This document shows positions 16,673-26,004 of a DNA stretch of 64,000 nucleotides, in pieces. The DNA comes from Bradyrhizobium sp. 141. Its GTDB lineage: Bacteria > Pseudomonadota > Alphaproteobacteria > Rhizobiales > Xanthobacteraceae. Position numbers and translations under genes: made by a program. The stretch spans positions 62,001 through 126,000 of the forward strand of contig NZ_JADPKR010000100.1 in the NCBI RefSeq assembly GCF_023074055.1, given 5' to 3'. The notes beneath the pieces are model-generated. The model searched no databases, had not been told where the DNA came from, and worked only from the letters and a program-made list of their open reading frames with translations. Each line of letters begins with the position of its first letter. The stretch's first letter is position 1.

Positions 16673-17550
16673 ACTGGAGCTTTGTGCTCTCCAACGCGAT
16701 CACTCTGGCCTGCATCTACGGCACGCTGGCGATCGGCATCTCCCTGACCTGGTCGAGCCTTGGCCTCGTCAACATGGCTTTCGGCTTCATCTTTGCGCTG
16801 TCGGGCTATGGCGCGTGGCTCGCCAGCATCAATATCGGCGCGCAGCCGGCGATCGTGATGGCCGCCGGCATCCTGACCGGCGCGTTCGGTGGACTGATCG
16901 TCTGCCTGCTCGCCTTCATCCCGATCCATGACAAGCCGAACTTTCCGTTGCGCGCGCTGATCGCGACGCTCGCCATCAGCCTAATCGGCAATCAGGCGCT
17001 GCTCTGGTATTTCGGACCGCGCGCGAAATCCCTGCCGCGGCTGTTCGGCTCGTGGAATGCCGATATCTTTGGCGTCATCGTGACCTCAGACAAGCTCGGG
17101 GCCTCGGCATCGGCAATCGTGCTGCTGACGCTGATCCTGCTCTGGATGCGCTCCAGCCGCCGCGGCCTCGAGATCCGCGCCATGATGATGAACCCACATG
17201 CGGCCTCCATCGTCGGCATCGGCGTACGCCGCACCGGCTTCTATGTGATGGCGCTGACCGGCTCGCTTGCAGGGCTCGCCTCGGTGCTGCTGGCGCAGAC
17301 CTACTACGTCGCGCCCTTCAGTGGCATCACGCCGATGGTGAAGGGACTGAGCATCGCGCTGGTCGGCGGGCTCGGCAGCGTGCCGGGCGCGGTGATCGGA
17401 GCCGTGCTGATCGGCCTTAACGAAGCCCTGACCTCGACCCTGCTTGGCGGCCAGTATGTGCTGATCACGCAATTTTTGCTGATCATCGTCGTCCTGTTGG
17501 TGCGCCCGCGCGGCATCGCGGGCTTGCTCGACAAGGCGCGGGAGGCCTGA
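16669..17550 (+). CDS. branched-chain-type ABC transporter permease (LivH-like)
   Basis: A 293-residue integral membrane protein with about eight hydrophobic helices. Family hallmarks include IGISLTWSSLGLVNMAFG near the N-terminus, RGLEIRAMMMNPHAASIVGI as the cytoplasmic coupling loop, and KGLSIALVGGLGSVPGAVIG. It overlaps the LivF-like gene by 4 bases and is followed after 3 bases by the second permease gene. Confidence 0.92.
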   Translation: MNWSFVLSNAITLACIYGTLAIGISLTWSSLGLVNMAFGFIFALSGYGAWLASINIGAQPAIVMAAGILTGAFGGLIVCLLAFIPIHDKPNFPLRALIATLAISLIGNQALLWYFGPRAKSLPRLFGSWNADIFGVIVTSDKLGASASAIVLLTLILLWMRSSRRGLEIRAMMMNPHAASIVGIGVRRTGFYVMALTGSLAGLASVLLAQTYYVAPFSGITPMVKGLSIALVGGLGSVPGAVIGAVLIGLNEALTSTLLGGQYVLITQFLLIIVVLLVRPRGIAGLLDKAREA

Positions 17551-17553
17551 GCC

Positions 17554-19203
17554 ATGACCGACACCGCCCAGCCGATCTGGATCGACCCGACCGATTGCCT
17601 CTATCCGGAAAATGCCGCACGCGAGGCGCCGACCAATCCGCATCTGTCGCACCAGACGACCTGGAACGAGACGCGCGCCTTCAAGCCGCGCATGCATCCG
17701 GTCGGCCGTCTGCGCTATTACTACAAATGGCCCGGCCATGGCGGCCGCCTGTGGTGGCGCAAGCGTTACTGGCCGACTCGTCGCCGGTTTTTGCAGATCC
17801 GCGGCGAATACAATCCGAAGACGATGCGTCGCGAGAAGACCATCGTCGACAAGCGGCCGATCTGGTGGATACTTGGCTTCATCGCGTTGGTGCTTGGACC
17901 TGCCGTGGTGCCGGCCGCGAGCTGGAACACGGTGATGAGCGCCGCCGCCGTATTCGGCATCTATGCCGCGATCAATCTGTGCTGGATGCTGATCATCGGC
18001 ACTGCCGGCATCTTCTCGCTGGCGAGCTACGCCGTGGTCGGCGCTGCCGCCTATGGCACCACTTATCTCGCGATCCAGCTCGGTTTGCCCTGGTGGATGC
18101 TGCCCCTGGTCGGGGCGGCGATCGGCCTCGCCTTCGGCCTGATCATCGGCTTGCCGGCGATGCGGCTCGACGGCTTTTATTACGCGTTGCTCACGCTCGG
18201 CGTGGTCGAGCTCTGCCGGGTCTATGTCGTGCAGTCGCGCGAATTCGGTTCGGCGACCGGCGGCCTTTACGGCGCGCCGAGCTATTTGCCGGCCAGCCTC
18301 GGCCAGATGCCGCGGCTGTTGTTCGGCTACTACGCCTCACTGGCGCTGATGCTGTTTGCGCTCGCGGTCTATCGCTTCATCGACGGCAGGCGGCTCGGCC
18401 GGGTGCTGCGGATGGCGCCTGAGAAGCGCGAGGCGTTTGCGCAAGCCTGCGGCGTCGACTTCATCCGCGCTCGCATCATGGTGTTCCTGATCTCCTCGAC
18501 CGCGCTCGGCTTCATCGGCGGCTTCTATGCCATCCATTTCGGCGGCGCCTCACCGAACCTGTTTTCCTTCGATACTGTGCTGCTGTCGCTGGCAATGCTG
18601 GTGATCGGCGGCATCGGCCGTTCCGAGGGCGCGGTCGCCGGCACGGCCATCGTGGTGTTCATCGATCGTGTGCTGATCGATCTTGGTCCGCTCCGCTACA
18701 TGCTGATCGGAGCGATCATGCTGGCCGTGGTGCTGTTCCTGCGCGAAGGCCTGTTCGGTATCAAGCGTCAGTTTCGCACCTGGCGCGACAAGAAGAAGAG
18801 CGAGCGCCGCGCCACCCGCGCGGAGAAAGGCGGAGAAATGTTGCCCGAAGAAGCCACCGAGACCGCGGACAAGGACCAGATCTTCTTCCGCCGCTTCGAC
18901 AAGATGCAGCGCGATTTCCTCAAGCGCTTGGTCACCGACACCGTGATCGAGGAGCATCGCACAAGGCCGCTTGGCCAGCACAGCGAGGCGCTGGAGCGGC
19001 TTCTGATCTATTTCCGCCGGCAGGGCCAGGTCGACAAATACGCGATCATGGTGCTGGAAGAATTCAAGGCTTACCGCATCGTCGCGCTGTCGGGCCATCG
19101 CGGCACCGCGCCGCGGGTGGTTGAGGACAGCCTCTATCCGACGCCGGACGAAGCCTATCACGCGCTGTTCCTGCGCCGCGTGCAGGATCTGCTCGAAACT
19201 TGA
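17554..19203 (+). CDS. LivM-like permease fused to a formamidase small-subunit-like domain
   Basis: A 549-residue protein, far longer than the usual 300-350 of LivM. Residues 1-105 are a hydrophilic, aromatic and Arg-rich extension. Residues about 106-410 are the LivM membrane core (GTAGIFSLASYAVVGAAAYG, MRLDGFYYALLTLGVVEL, IGGIGRSEGAVAGTAIVV). After a basic and acidic linker, residues about 441-549 form a soluble tail. Its YAIMVLEEFKAYRIVAL and EAYHALFLRRVQDLLE segments resemble, from memory, the small (alpha) subunit of N,N-dimethylformamidase. The large-subunit homologue is encoded next, 41 bases on. This suggests that the hydrolase docks on the transporter's cytoplasmic face. The fusion assignment is inference. 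Confidence 0.82.
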   Translation: MTDTAQPIWIDPTDCLYPENAAREAPTNPHLSHQTTWNETRAFKPRMHPVGRLRYYYKWPGHGGRLWWRKRYWPTRRRFLQIRGEYNPKTMRREKTIVDKRPIWWILGFIALVLGPAVVPAASWNTVMSAAAVFGIYAAINLCWMLIIGTAGIFSLASYAVVGAAAYGTTYLAIQLGLPWWMLPLVGAAIGLAFGLIIGLPAMRLDGFYYALLTLGVVELCRVYVVQSREFGSATGGLYGAPSYLPASLGQMPRLLFGYYASLALMLFALAVYRFIDGRRLGRVLRMAPEKREAFAQACGVDFIRARIMVFLISSTALGFIGGFYAIHFGGASPNLFSFDTVLLSLAMLVIGGIGRSEGAVAGTAIVVFIDRVLIDLGPLRYMLIGAIMLAVVLFLREGLFGIKRQFRTWRDKKKSERRATRAEKGGEMLPEEATETADKDQIFFRRFDKMQRDFLKRLVTDTVIEEHRTRPLGQHSEALERLLIYFRRQGQVDKYAIMVLEEFKAYRIVALSGHRGTAPRVVEDSLYPTPDEAYHALFLRRVQDLLET

Positions 19204-19244
19204 GCTTACCGTTTTCAATTCACGACACGAGACCCTGAACAGAC

Positions 19245-21563
19245 ATGGCCGAGCAGAAAATCTTTGGATACGCCGACAAGATCTCGGTCAAGCCGGGCGA
19301 CGACATCGGATTCTACGTGCATGCCGATGGCACCACCGGGGTGGATGCGCAACTGGTGCGGCTGATCCATGGCGATGCGCATCCCGCCGGCCCCGGCTAT
19401 CGCGAGGAGGAGATTGCCTGCGAGCTGAACGGCAATTGGACTGTCCGCAAGCAATACACCCAGGTCGGTGCTTTCCTGAATGTGGCCGATCCCGACCGGC
19501 GCCTCGCGCTCGACGGCAGCTTTACGCTGGCCACCTTCGTCTTTCCCAACAGTCCCGGCGGCGGCAAGCGGCAATGCCTGATGGGGCGCTGGGATGCCTT
19601 CGGCAATCGCGGCTACGGACTGTGGCTCAATCCCGACGGACTGCTCGAGTTCGGCTATGGCGACGGCAAGGAGGTCGACTATCTCGATGGCGAGGTGCCG
19701 CTGCTCAAGAACAATTGGTATTTCGTCGCGGCAACTTTCGACGCGACGACGGGCGTCGCGACACTCTACCAGGAAGGCGTCGCCAACCGCTATAACAGCC
19801 TGCTAAGCAAGGTCGCCAATGTCGACTTCCGCTCTCATGTGCGCGAGACGCTGCGCTTCCGCCCCTTGAATCCGCCTGAGGTGCCGTTCATCCTGGCCGG
19901 CGCGCAGGATTTTCACACCCTGCGCGGCCACTTCGTCACCCAATGTCTCAACGGCAAGCTCGACCGTCCCGCGGTGTTCGACCGCGTGCTGACGCGCGAG
20001 GAGCTCGACCATTTCAGGCAGACCGGCATGGCGCCGGCGAACGGGCAGGTGACGTTCTGGGACACCACGCTCGGCTACAGCGACAAGGGCATCGGCGACC
20101 GTGTGGTCGACAGTGGTCCCTATGGCCTCCATGCCGACGGCTACAATCGTCCCGTGCGCGGCCAGACCGGCTTCAACTGGACCGGCTGGGACGACTGTTA
20201 TCGGATGGCGCCGCATCAATATGGCGGCGTCGAATTTCATGACGATGCGATCATCGACTGCAAATGGGAACTGACGAAGCGTTTCAAGGTCCCGCCGCTG
20301 CGCAGCGGCGCCTATGCGTTCCGGCTGCGAGTCGGCGACGGCAAGGGACTGCGCGAGGAATACGTCGTGTTCTTTGTCCGCCCGCTGCGGCCAACCGCAC
20401 CGATCGTATTCCTGGTGCCGACCGGCAGCTATCTCGCCTATGCCAACGAGCATCTGAGCTTCGATGCCGAGATCATGCAGCCGCTCGCGGGTCAGTCGCC
20501 GATCGTCTCGCAGGTCGACATCGAGCTCTATGAGACGCAGGAGTTCGGCCTATCGCTCTACGACCACCACGGCGACGGTGCAGGAGTCTGCTATAGCACC
20601 TATCGGCGCCCGATCCTCAACATGCGGCCGAAAGCGCGGATGTCGTCGATGGGTGTGACCTGGCAGTTCCCGGCCGATCTGTCGATCATCGCCTGGCTCG
20701 AGCAGATGGGCCACGCCTACGACGTCGTGACGGATGAGGATTTGCACCGCGAGGGCGAGGCGCTGCTCAAACCGTATCGCGTCGTGCTCAGCGGCACCCA
20801 TCCGGAATATGTCTCGGAGCCGATCCTGAACGCGATCGAGGATTACATCGCCGACGGTGGCCGCTTCATCTATCTCGGCGGCAATGGCTTTTACTGGAAC
20901 GTCGGCTATCACAAGGACGATCCCTGGTGCATGGAGGTGCGCAAGCTGAATTCGGGCATGCGCGCATGGCAGGCACGTCCCGGCGAATATTTTCTGGCGA
21001 CGACGGGTCAGAAGAGCGGCCTGTGGAAGGACCTGGGACGCCCGCCGCAGAAAATCTTCGGCATCGGCTTCATCTCGGAAGGGTTCGACTCGGCGCGGCC
21101 GTTCCGCCGCATGCCGGACAGCTGGCATCGCCGTGCCGACTGGATGTTCAAGGGCATCGAAGGCGAGATCGTCGGCGATTTCGGCTTGGCGCATGGTGCC
21201 GCTGGTGGGCTCGAAATCGATCGCTACGACCTTGCGCTCGGCACGCCGCCGCACACGCTGATCGTGGCGTCTTCCGGCGGGCACAGCGACAATTACCAGA
21301 CCGTGGTTGAGGAAATCCTGTATCCCTATCCGGGATTATCAGGATCACACGACTACCGCGTCCGTGCGGACATGGTCTACTTCACGGCGCCAAACGACGG
21401 TGCGGTGTTCTCGACCGGCTCGATCGCGTTCAGCCAGTCGCTGCCCTACAACAATTTCGACAACAATGTATCGCGGCTATTGGACAATGTCGTGTCCGCG
21501 TTCAGCAGGGAAGGCCGGCTGCCGGGCTGGGCCTGGACGGCCGAAGAGAAGCAATGGCGGTAA
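19245..21563 (+). CDS. N,N-dimethylformamidase beta (large) subunit-like protein
   Basis: A 772-residue cytoplasmic protein without a signal peptide. Residues 1-80 form a beta domain, about 85-250 a LamG/concanavalin-like jelly roll (GSFTLATFVFP, NNWYFVAATFDATTGVATLY), and about 330-765 the catalytic part with a glutamine-amidotransferase-like Rossmann core (VLSGTHPEYVSE, GRFIYLGGNGFYWNV). This order matches the large subunit of dimethylformamidase, an iron-dependent amide hydrolase with Tyr and Glu ligands; candidate Tyr are in VCYSTYRRP and candidate Glu in the following strands. Last gene of the transport operon. The real substrate may be another amide. Confidence 0.85.
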   Translation: MAEQKIFGYADKISVKPGDDIGFYVHADGTTGVDAQLVRLIHGDAHPAGPGYREEEIACELNGNWTVRKQYTQVGAFLNVADPDRRLALDGSFTLATFVFPNSPGGGKRQCLMGRWDAFGNRGYGLWLNPDGLLEFGYGDGKEVDYLDGEVPLLKNNWYFVAATFDATTGVATLYQEGVANRYNSLLSKVANVDFRSHVRETLRFRPLNPPEVPFILAGAQDFHTLRGHFVTQCLNGKLDRPAVFDRVLTREELDHFRQTGMAPANGQVTFWDTTLGYSDKGIGDRVVDSGPYGLHADGYNRPVRGQTGFNWTGWDDCYRMAPHQYGGVEFHDDAIIDCKWELTKRFKVPPLRSGAYAFRLRVGDGKGLREEYVVFFVRPLRPTAPIVFLVPTGSYLAYANEHLSFDAEIMQPLAGQSPIVSQVDIELYETQEFGLSLYDHHGDGAGVCYSTYRRPILNMRPKARMSSMGVTWQFPADLSIIAWLEQMGHAYDVVTDEDLHREGEALLKPYRVVLSGTHPEYVSEPILNAIEDYIADGGRFIYLGGNGFYWNVGYHKDDPWCMEVRKLNSGMRAWQARPGEYFLATTGQKSGLWKDLGRPPQKIFGIGFISEGFDSARPFRRMPDSWHRRADWMFKGIEGEIVGDFGLAHGAAGGLEIDRYDLALGTPPHTLIVASSGGHSDNYQTVVEEILYPYPGLSGSHDYRVRADMVYFTAPNDGAVFSTGSIAFSQSLPYNNFDNNVSRLLDNVVSAFSREGRLPGWAWTAEEKQWR

Positions 21564-21636
21564 TCAGCGGCGATGGGGTTTCTGGTGCGATGGTTCAATG
21601 GGTCAATGAGGTAACCCGACTAAGCTTTTGATTCTC

Positions 21637-21685
21637 TGGTGGGCCCGGCAGGATTCGAACCTGCAACCAGACCGCTATGAGCGGC
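21637..21685 (-). repeat. tRNA-Ile(CAT) 3' fragment, probable att site
   Basis: 49 bases match the 3' part of the tRNA at 48836-48911, from the CCA end through the T arm and anticodon arm, with two mismatches. The D arm and 5' acceptor strand are missing, so it cannot make a tRNA. It has the position and orientation expected of a left attachment site. Confidence 0.7.
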
Positions 21686-21795
21686 AGGACAATGATCGGC
21701 TTCGTTGATTCAGTGGCGTTTTCGGTTGCCTTTGATGGTGTCCGTTGCGGTTTGGCGAAGTTGTTTCTGGTGCGAACCTGGTACGGCGCCGAGTG

Positions 21796-22230
21796 TCATC
21801 CGTAATGATCGAATTCACTCAGCGCAATTCGAACCTCCCGCGCGAAATCAACCAGCGATACCATGAAGGCCGCAACGGAGACGATAAAGAGGATGGCAAC
21901 GCCGCGCTCATGCGCAATCTGAAAGAACGCGCTGACGAATGCCACGACGATCAGAATACTGATCGAAATGCTTCCGACCACCGACCAGAAGATCGCGCGG
22001 TTGAGCATGGCTGCGCGTCGAATGAGGCGTGGCAAATCGGCCTTGAGCCTGGATCTTGCGGTATCTTCGTCGGGGATTCCGTTCAAATAGATTGTTCTGT
22101 CAATGATCCTGTTCAGGCGGGATATCAGCACGGCGATGAAGGCGGCCAATGCACCGAGAAGAAACGCAGGCGCAGCCGCCTGGGAGATAACATGTGAGAG
22201 CTGACTGACCGATGGAGTGTCTGACAACAT
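21796..22230 (-). CDS. DUF2721 family membrane protein
   Basis: A 144-residue protein with three hydrophobic helices (about residues 18-38, 80-105 and 110-130) and a conserved cytoplasmic RLNRIIDRTIYL segment after the first helix. The arrangement and the phrase AAPAFLLGALAAFIAVLISRLNRIIDR fit DUF2721, a small membrane family of unknown role. It is the first gene inside the putative island's left end and is divergent from the TAXI-type gene, with 145 bases between them. Confidence 0.82.
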   Translation of the reverse strand: MLSDTPSVSQLSHVISQAAAPAFLLGALAAFIAVLISRLNRIIDRTIYLNGIPDEDTARSRLKADLPRLIRRAAMLNRAIFWSVVGSISISILIVVAFVSAFFQIAHERGVAILFIVSVAAFMVSLVDFAREVRIALSEFDHYG

Positions 22231-22375
22231 GGGTTCTGTCGGGGCTAGCGGCCTTCGCCGGAAGGCCTGGGCATCGGAGTGGTCGCACGCAGTTTACGCT
22301 CGCCTTGCGCGATCTCCTATGTAAAATCGCGACGGCGAGAGCACGCCCGGCTCGCTTCAAGCCAGGGAGAAAGCG

Positions 22376-23722
22376 ATGCCGAGCCCTGCAGTCAATCTGT
22401 GGCCCCGATGGTTGCGCATTACGGTGGTCGGAATCGCAACTGCCGCCGTCATATCCGGCGGATGGCTAACTTATCACCATTTTGCCAAACCTGTTTACCT
22501 CACCGTGGCCGCCGGCTCGCTCGACGGCGAGGCGCTGTCGCTGATCTCGGCGATCTCGGCGCGCCTGGCGGCATCGAACGCGCACACGCGGTTGAAAGTC
22601 ATCGATAGCCTGACGTCGGGCAGAGCGTCGGAACTCTTGGCCTCGGGTAAGGCGGAGCTTGCCGTGGTTCGCGGCGATACCGGGGGCCTCGCAGATGCAA
22701 GAAGCATCCTCCTGCTGACGCATGGCGTGGTCCTGATCATGGCGCCCTCGACCGTCAGCGCCGACAGTCTTGGCGATCTGCGCGACGCGACAATCGGAGT
22801 CGTTGGGGGCCCCATCAACCGGCCAACCGTTGATGCCCTGAAGCAGGTATATCAATTCGACCGCGCCAAGGTTCGATTCCATGACGTTGCGGTGAAGGAA
22901 GGCGCGGCAGCGCTGTCGTCCGGACAGGTACAGGCGCTTCTTGCTGTCGTGCCTCTTACCGAGAACTATCTGGCAAAAGTCAGGCAATTCTTCCAGCGGT
23001 CCGGCGCAAAAGGAGAAGCTCCAAAGCTGATCGAAATCGAGTCGGCCGGCGCGGTCGCCAATGTCGCGCAGTATTATGAGAGCTATGACATTCCAAAGGG
23101 CACTTTGCGGGGATCCCCGCCCATTCCTGCGGACGACCTGACGTCGCTGCGAGTGTCATTCTTTCTGGTCGCCAACAAGTCGGTGGACGCCGACACCATC
23201 ACGGACCTGACCCAGTCGCTTGTCGACGTCCGGCGGGATCTGTTGTCGCAATACCCGATACTGGCGCAAGCCGCAGCTCCGAGCACCGATGCCAACGCGC
23301 TGATTCCCATCCATCCGGGAGCGGCCACCTACTACAACGGGAATCAGCAGAGCTTCCTCGATAAGTACGATGACAAGCTCTACTACGGGTCATTGCTAAT
23401 CGGATCGCTGATCTCTGTTATCTTAGCAGCGTGGCGTTTCGTCGGCTCGGGCGCAGGGTCTCGAAGCATGCTCGAACCGCTCTACGAACTCGGCAGTGAG
23501 ATCAAGGGCGCGAAGAGCGAGGCCGAGTTGGAGGAAATCGAAAAGAGGGTGGATGACATACTGAAGACTGAACTGGCCAGGAATGTGAGTGGTGATGGCC
23601 CCGATGAACGTGAGATGGCAGCGCTTGGTCTTGCGGCCCAAAGGCTCCAATATCTCATGAGCCATCGCCGGACAGTGCTTCGCAAAGCACCGGCAACCAG
23701 GGAAGTTGCGGAAGCCGAATAG
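22376..23722 (+). CDS. TAXI-family TRAP solute-binding protein, double-anchored
   Basis: A 448-residue protein. It has an N-terminal membrane helix (about 15-33), a TAXI-type solute-binding domain (LTVAAGSLDGEALSLISAIS, ELAVVRGDTGGLADARSIL, GVVGGPINRPTVDALKQVY) and a second membrane helix near 337-355, followed by about 90 cytoplasmic residues with a helical, Glu-rich tail. Usual TAXI proteins are soluble, so the membrane-bound form with an inner tail suggests a sensor or signalling role rather than transport; no TRAP membrane partner is nearby. ATG 22376 follows CAGGGAGAAAGC. Confidence 0.85.
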   Translation: MPSPAVNLWPRWLRITVVGIATAAVISGGWLTYHHFAKPVYLTVAAGSLDGEALSLISAISARLAASNAHTRLKVIDSLTSGRASELLASGKAELAVVRGDTGGLADARSILLLTHGVVLIMAPSTVSADSLGDLRDATIGVVGGPINRPTVDALKQVYQFDRAKVRFHDVAVKEGAAALSSGQVQALLAVVPLTENYLAKVRQFFQRSGAKGEAPKLIEIESAGAVANVAQYYESYDIPKGTLRGSPPIPADDLTSLRVSFFLVANKSVDADTITDLTQSLVDVRRDLLSQYPILAQAAAPSTDANALIPIHPGAATYYNGNQQSFLDKYDDKLYYGSLLIGSLISVILAAWRFVGSGAGSRSMLEPLYELGSEIKGAKSEAELEEIEKRVDDILKTELARNVSGDGPDEREMAALGLAAQRLQYLMSHRRTVLRKAPATREVAEAE

Positions 23723-23738
23723 TTCGCCTGCGGAACGA

Positions 23739-24536
23739 TCATCGGGCCTGCGAAATCCAGGAAAACGCCGCATCCTTTATCTGAATCAAAGCGGGCGCCG
23801 GTAGCATCTTAGTGACCTTCTCTGCTTTCTCCCCTCGACGGACAAGCCTGGCCACCCAGATCTCTCCGTCGGTGTGATAGGGGTCCCCTTCGCCATTCCG
23901 GCCATTGAGTGTGGGGCCGATCCCTCGCATTTGATAAATGCCCGTGACCACCCGCGCCTGGTTGAACTCGCCAATCAACTGGTCCCGCTCTTCATCAATG
24001 TTTGGTGCGATCCTATGAGTAATCTGGCCGGTATCGCGGCTCAGTGTGACCCCTTTGTCGAAAGTTGCGGATCCAAGCCAGACGGGACTTCCATCGGCCC
24101 CGTTGGCAAGGACTAACCATAGCCGGACGTGTTGGCGGCGGTCAGCGCTCACTCCGTCCGGCTTTTCAAAGGCCAAATCCTCGCGCCGTCCCTCGAAGAA
24201 GAGCGGACTGACAGGCGCATCTTTGTAAGGCCGATCAAACAGGACGCTGCCCACGATTTCGGCGCTGGTCCGCAACGTAATCGGGTCTGCGGGAAACCAG
24301 GCGGCAACATGAAATGCAGAAACGACGTCTTCACGGGTTCCGACGAGGCCGACGTTAATGGGACCGCCTGGAATTCCCTGCGCCGTCGAAGTCAGCATGG
24401 GCAGATGCGAGAGCCCAGGCTCGTGTTCGATCCGCGACCAGGTGGCTGGTAGAACCAGGTAGCTGATGGTGACGTAACAAGCGATCACCGCTACGAAGAG
24501 CAGCAAATAGCGGCGTCTGCGTACTCCTAGACTCAC
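23739..24536 (-). CDS. LssY C-terminal domain protein
   Basis: A 265-residue protein with one N-terminal membrane helix (about residues 9-30) and a periplasmic LssY-C domain: NVGLVGTREDVVSAFHVAAWFPADPIT, the VRLWLVL strand, PVWLGSATFDKGV and the DEERDQLIGEF helix are typical. The role of this domain is unknown; it is often attached to PAP2 or DedA-type membrane proteins, but here it stands alone. GTG start with AGGCGGTCGA upstream. It is convergent with the TAXI gene, with only 16 bases between their ends. Confidence 0.85.
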   Translation of the reverse strand: MSLGVRRRRYLLLFVAVIACYVTISYLVLPATWSRIEHEPGLSHLPMLTSTAQGIPGGPINVGLVGTREDVVSAFHVAAWFPADPITLRTSAEIVGSVLFDRPYKDAPVSPLFFEGRREDLAFEKPDGVSADRRQHVRLWLVLANGADGSPVWLGSATFDKGVTLSRDTGQITHRIAPNIDEERDQLIGEFNQARVVTGIYQMRGIGPTLNGRNGEGDPYHTDGEIWVARLVRRGEKAEKVTKMLPAPALIQIKDAAFSWISQAR

Positions 24537-24630
24537 TCGACCGCCTCCGCACGACGTTTGATCGTGGCGAATAGACGCAAATATCTGCGGGACCGCGATG
24601 TATCACGCCGGCCCGGCTCAGCCCGATTCC

Positions 24631-25701
24631 CTATTTCGTCACGATCCGTCGTGTCGGCGCCACGGTACTAGTCGGCGCCATCGGCGAGATCGAGAATGTC
24701 AGCCACGTATTCCAGCCTGCTGGCCGATTTTCCGCAGCGAATTCGCCATATCCTTTCAGATTCAGATAGCCCTGCATGTCGCCGACCGGAAACAGAAATC
24801 CGATCTGCGGACCGACGGCAAGGACACGTGAGCGGAAACCACCGAGGATGGGGTGCTGCCCGGAATCGTCGGTGATCTGCTGATACGCATAGCCTACAAG
24901 GCCGACAAAGAGCTGCTTGGAGAGAAACTGCGAAGCACCCCAGTCGACATGGAAGTCGACGCCGCTCTGGTACTGCGTGTCCGGATTCTTGAAATTGTAG
25001 GTGAAGCCCGCAACCGCCGAAAATTCGTGTCCCGCCTGCGGGTTGAAATAGGTGTAGCCGCCGCCGCCATCGATGGCGCCGTGACCGATGCCGAGATTGG
25101 CCAGGCGGTTTGGATCGTAGGCCCCGACGGGGATGTCTCCCGTCACATAGGTCATGAAGTTATGGACGCCTTGATTCCATTTCAGCGTCACCTGCGGATA
25201 GAGGTCGCCGACGGAGGTGACGGAGTCGCCAATGCTTCCCGTGCGGGTTACCGCAAACGGTCCGAACCCCGTTGTGAGCGTCCCGTTCAGGTCGGCGGCC
25301 GACCGTCCGAACAGTCCGGTGACGCCAACAGCCAATTGTCCGCCCAGCACCGGCGTCGCGAAGGTGTAGGTGGGGTTGAGCAGCACCAGATCGGCCTGCG
25401 CGTTCAGATGCAGATCCAGGTTGACGTTGACGGCCGCCGGAAATCGGCCGATCTGAATTTCTCTTGACGCGGCCGCGGCGCCGAACGCCGATACAGAGGT
25501 GTGATAGTAAACCTCCGCCATGGACCATCCCGGCACCGCGGGCGTTGCGGCAAGACTGCTGAAGCGTCCGGGAAGCCAGTAGGAAACGCCGCTTTCGTCG
25601 GCGTATGCGCCGTCGAAGGCTGCGGACATCGCCATGATTGCGCAGATGGCTGGGTACATCAGCCGACGACCAGACTTGCGTTCGGGCATGCAGCGCGTCA
25701 T
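24631..25701 (-). CDS. SphA/phenol-MetA-type outer membrane protein
   Basis: A 356-residue exported protein. ATG 25701 is placed 7 bases after GGGGAAG; an upstream GTG is less likely. The signal peptide is followed by ESGVSYWLPGRFSSLAATPAVPGWS, the characteristic start of the phenol-degradation MetA-like (SphA) family of outer membrane beta-barrels. Alternating aromatic strands continue to the end (LQ/LY/FTYNFKNPDTQYQSGVDFHVDWG). These proteins are thought to help hydrophobic substrates cross the outer membrane; the substrate here is unknown. Confidence 0.85.
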   Translation of the reverse strand: MTRCMPERKSGRRLMYPAICAIMAMSAAFDGAYADESGVSYWLPGRFSSLAATPAVPGWSMAEVYYHTSVSAFGAAAASREIQIGRFPAAVNVNLDLHLNAQADLVLLNPTYTFATPVLGGQLAVGVTGLFGRSAADLNGTLTTGFGPFAVTRTGSIGDSVTSVGDLYPQVTLKWNQGVHNFMTYVTGDIPVGAYDPNRLANLGIGHGAIDGGGGYTYFNPQAGHEFSAVAGFTYNFKNPDTQYQSGVDFHVDWGASQFLSKQLFVGLVGYAYQQITDDSGQHPILGGFRSRVLAVGPQIGFLFPVGDMQGYLNLKGYGEFAAENRPAGWNTWLTFSISPMAPTSTVAPTRRIVTK

Positions 25702-26004
25702 GTGCTTCCCCACTGTTTGCTCACGACAGTATGCCAGTGAGATTGTGAATGTCTCGCCTTAAAGTGGCAAGCTGTGAAATCGCGCCGTCGTGTTGCCCTG
25801 GGGTGACGCTGTTTTTGCGTCGAGGTGTTTGACCGGCCCATTCGCAATTGGTGTTCGGCTCGGGCTAGACGCAGTGCGTCGGGCGCCGCGTATTGACTCG
25901 GGAGGGGATGAACTCCCGCGCCGCGGTGTCTCACTATCGGTTCACTCATTTCGCGCGTTGTTCGATCGACGATCGCGTTCGGTGCCCGACGTCGCTGATA
26001 TCGG
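25702..26004. other. intergenic region, nothing recognised
   Basis: These 303 bases precede the SphA-like gene and probably contain its promoter. I see no gene, clear operator or strong hairpin. Confidence 0.5.

Noticed and set aside
21637..21685. Functional second tRNA gene
   Set aside because: The D arm and 5' acceptor strand are missing at both 21637 and 46830, so no cloverleaf can form.
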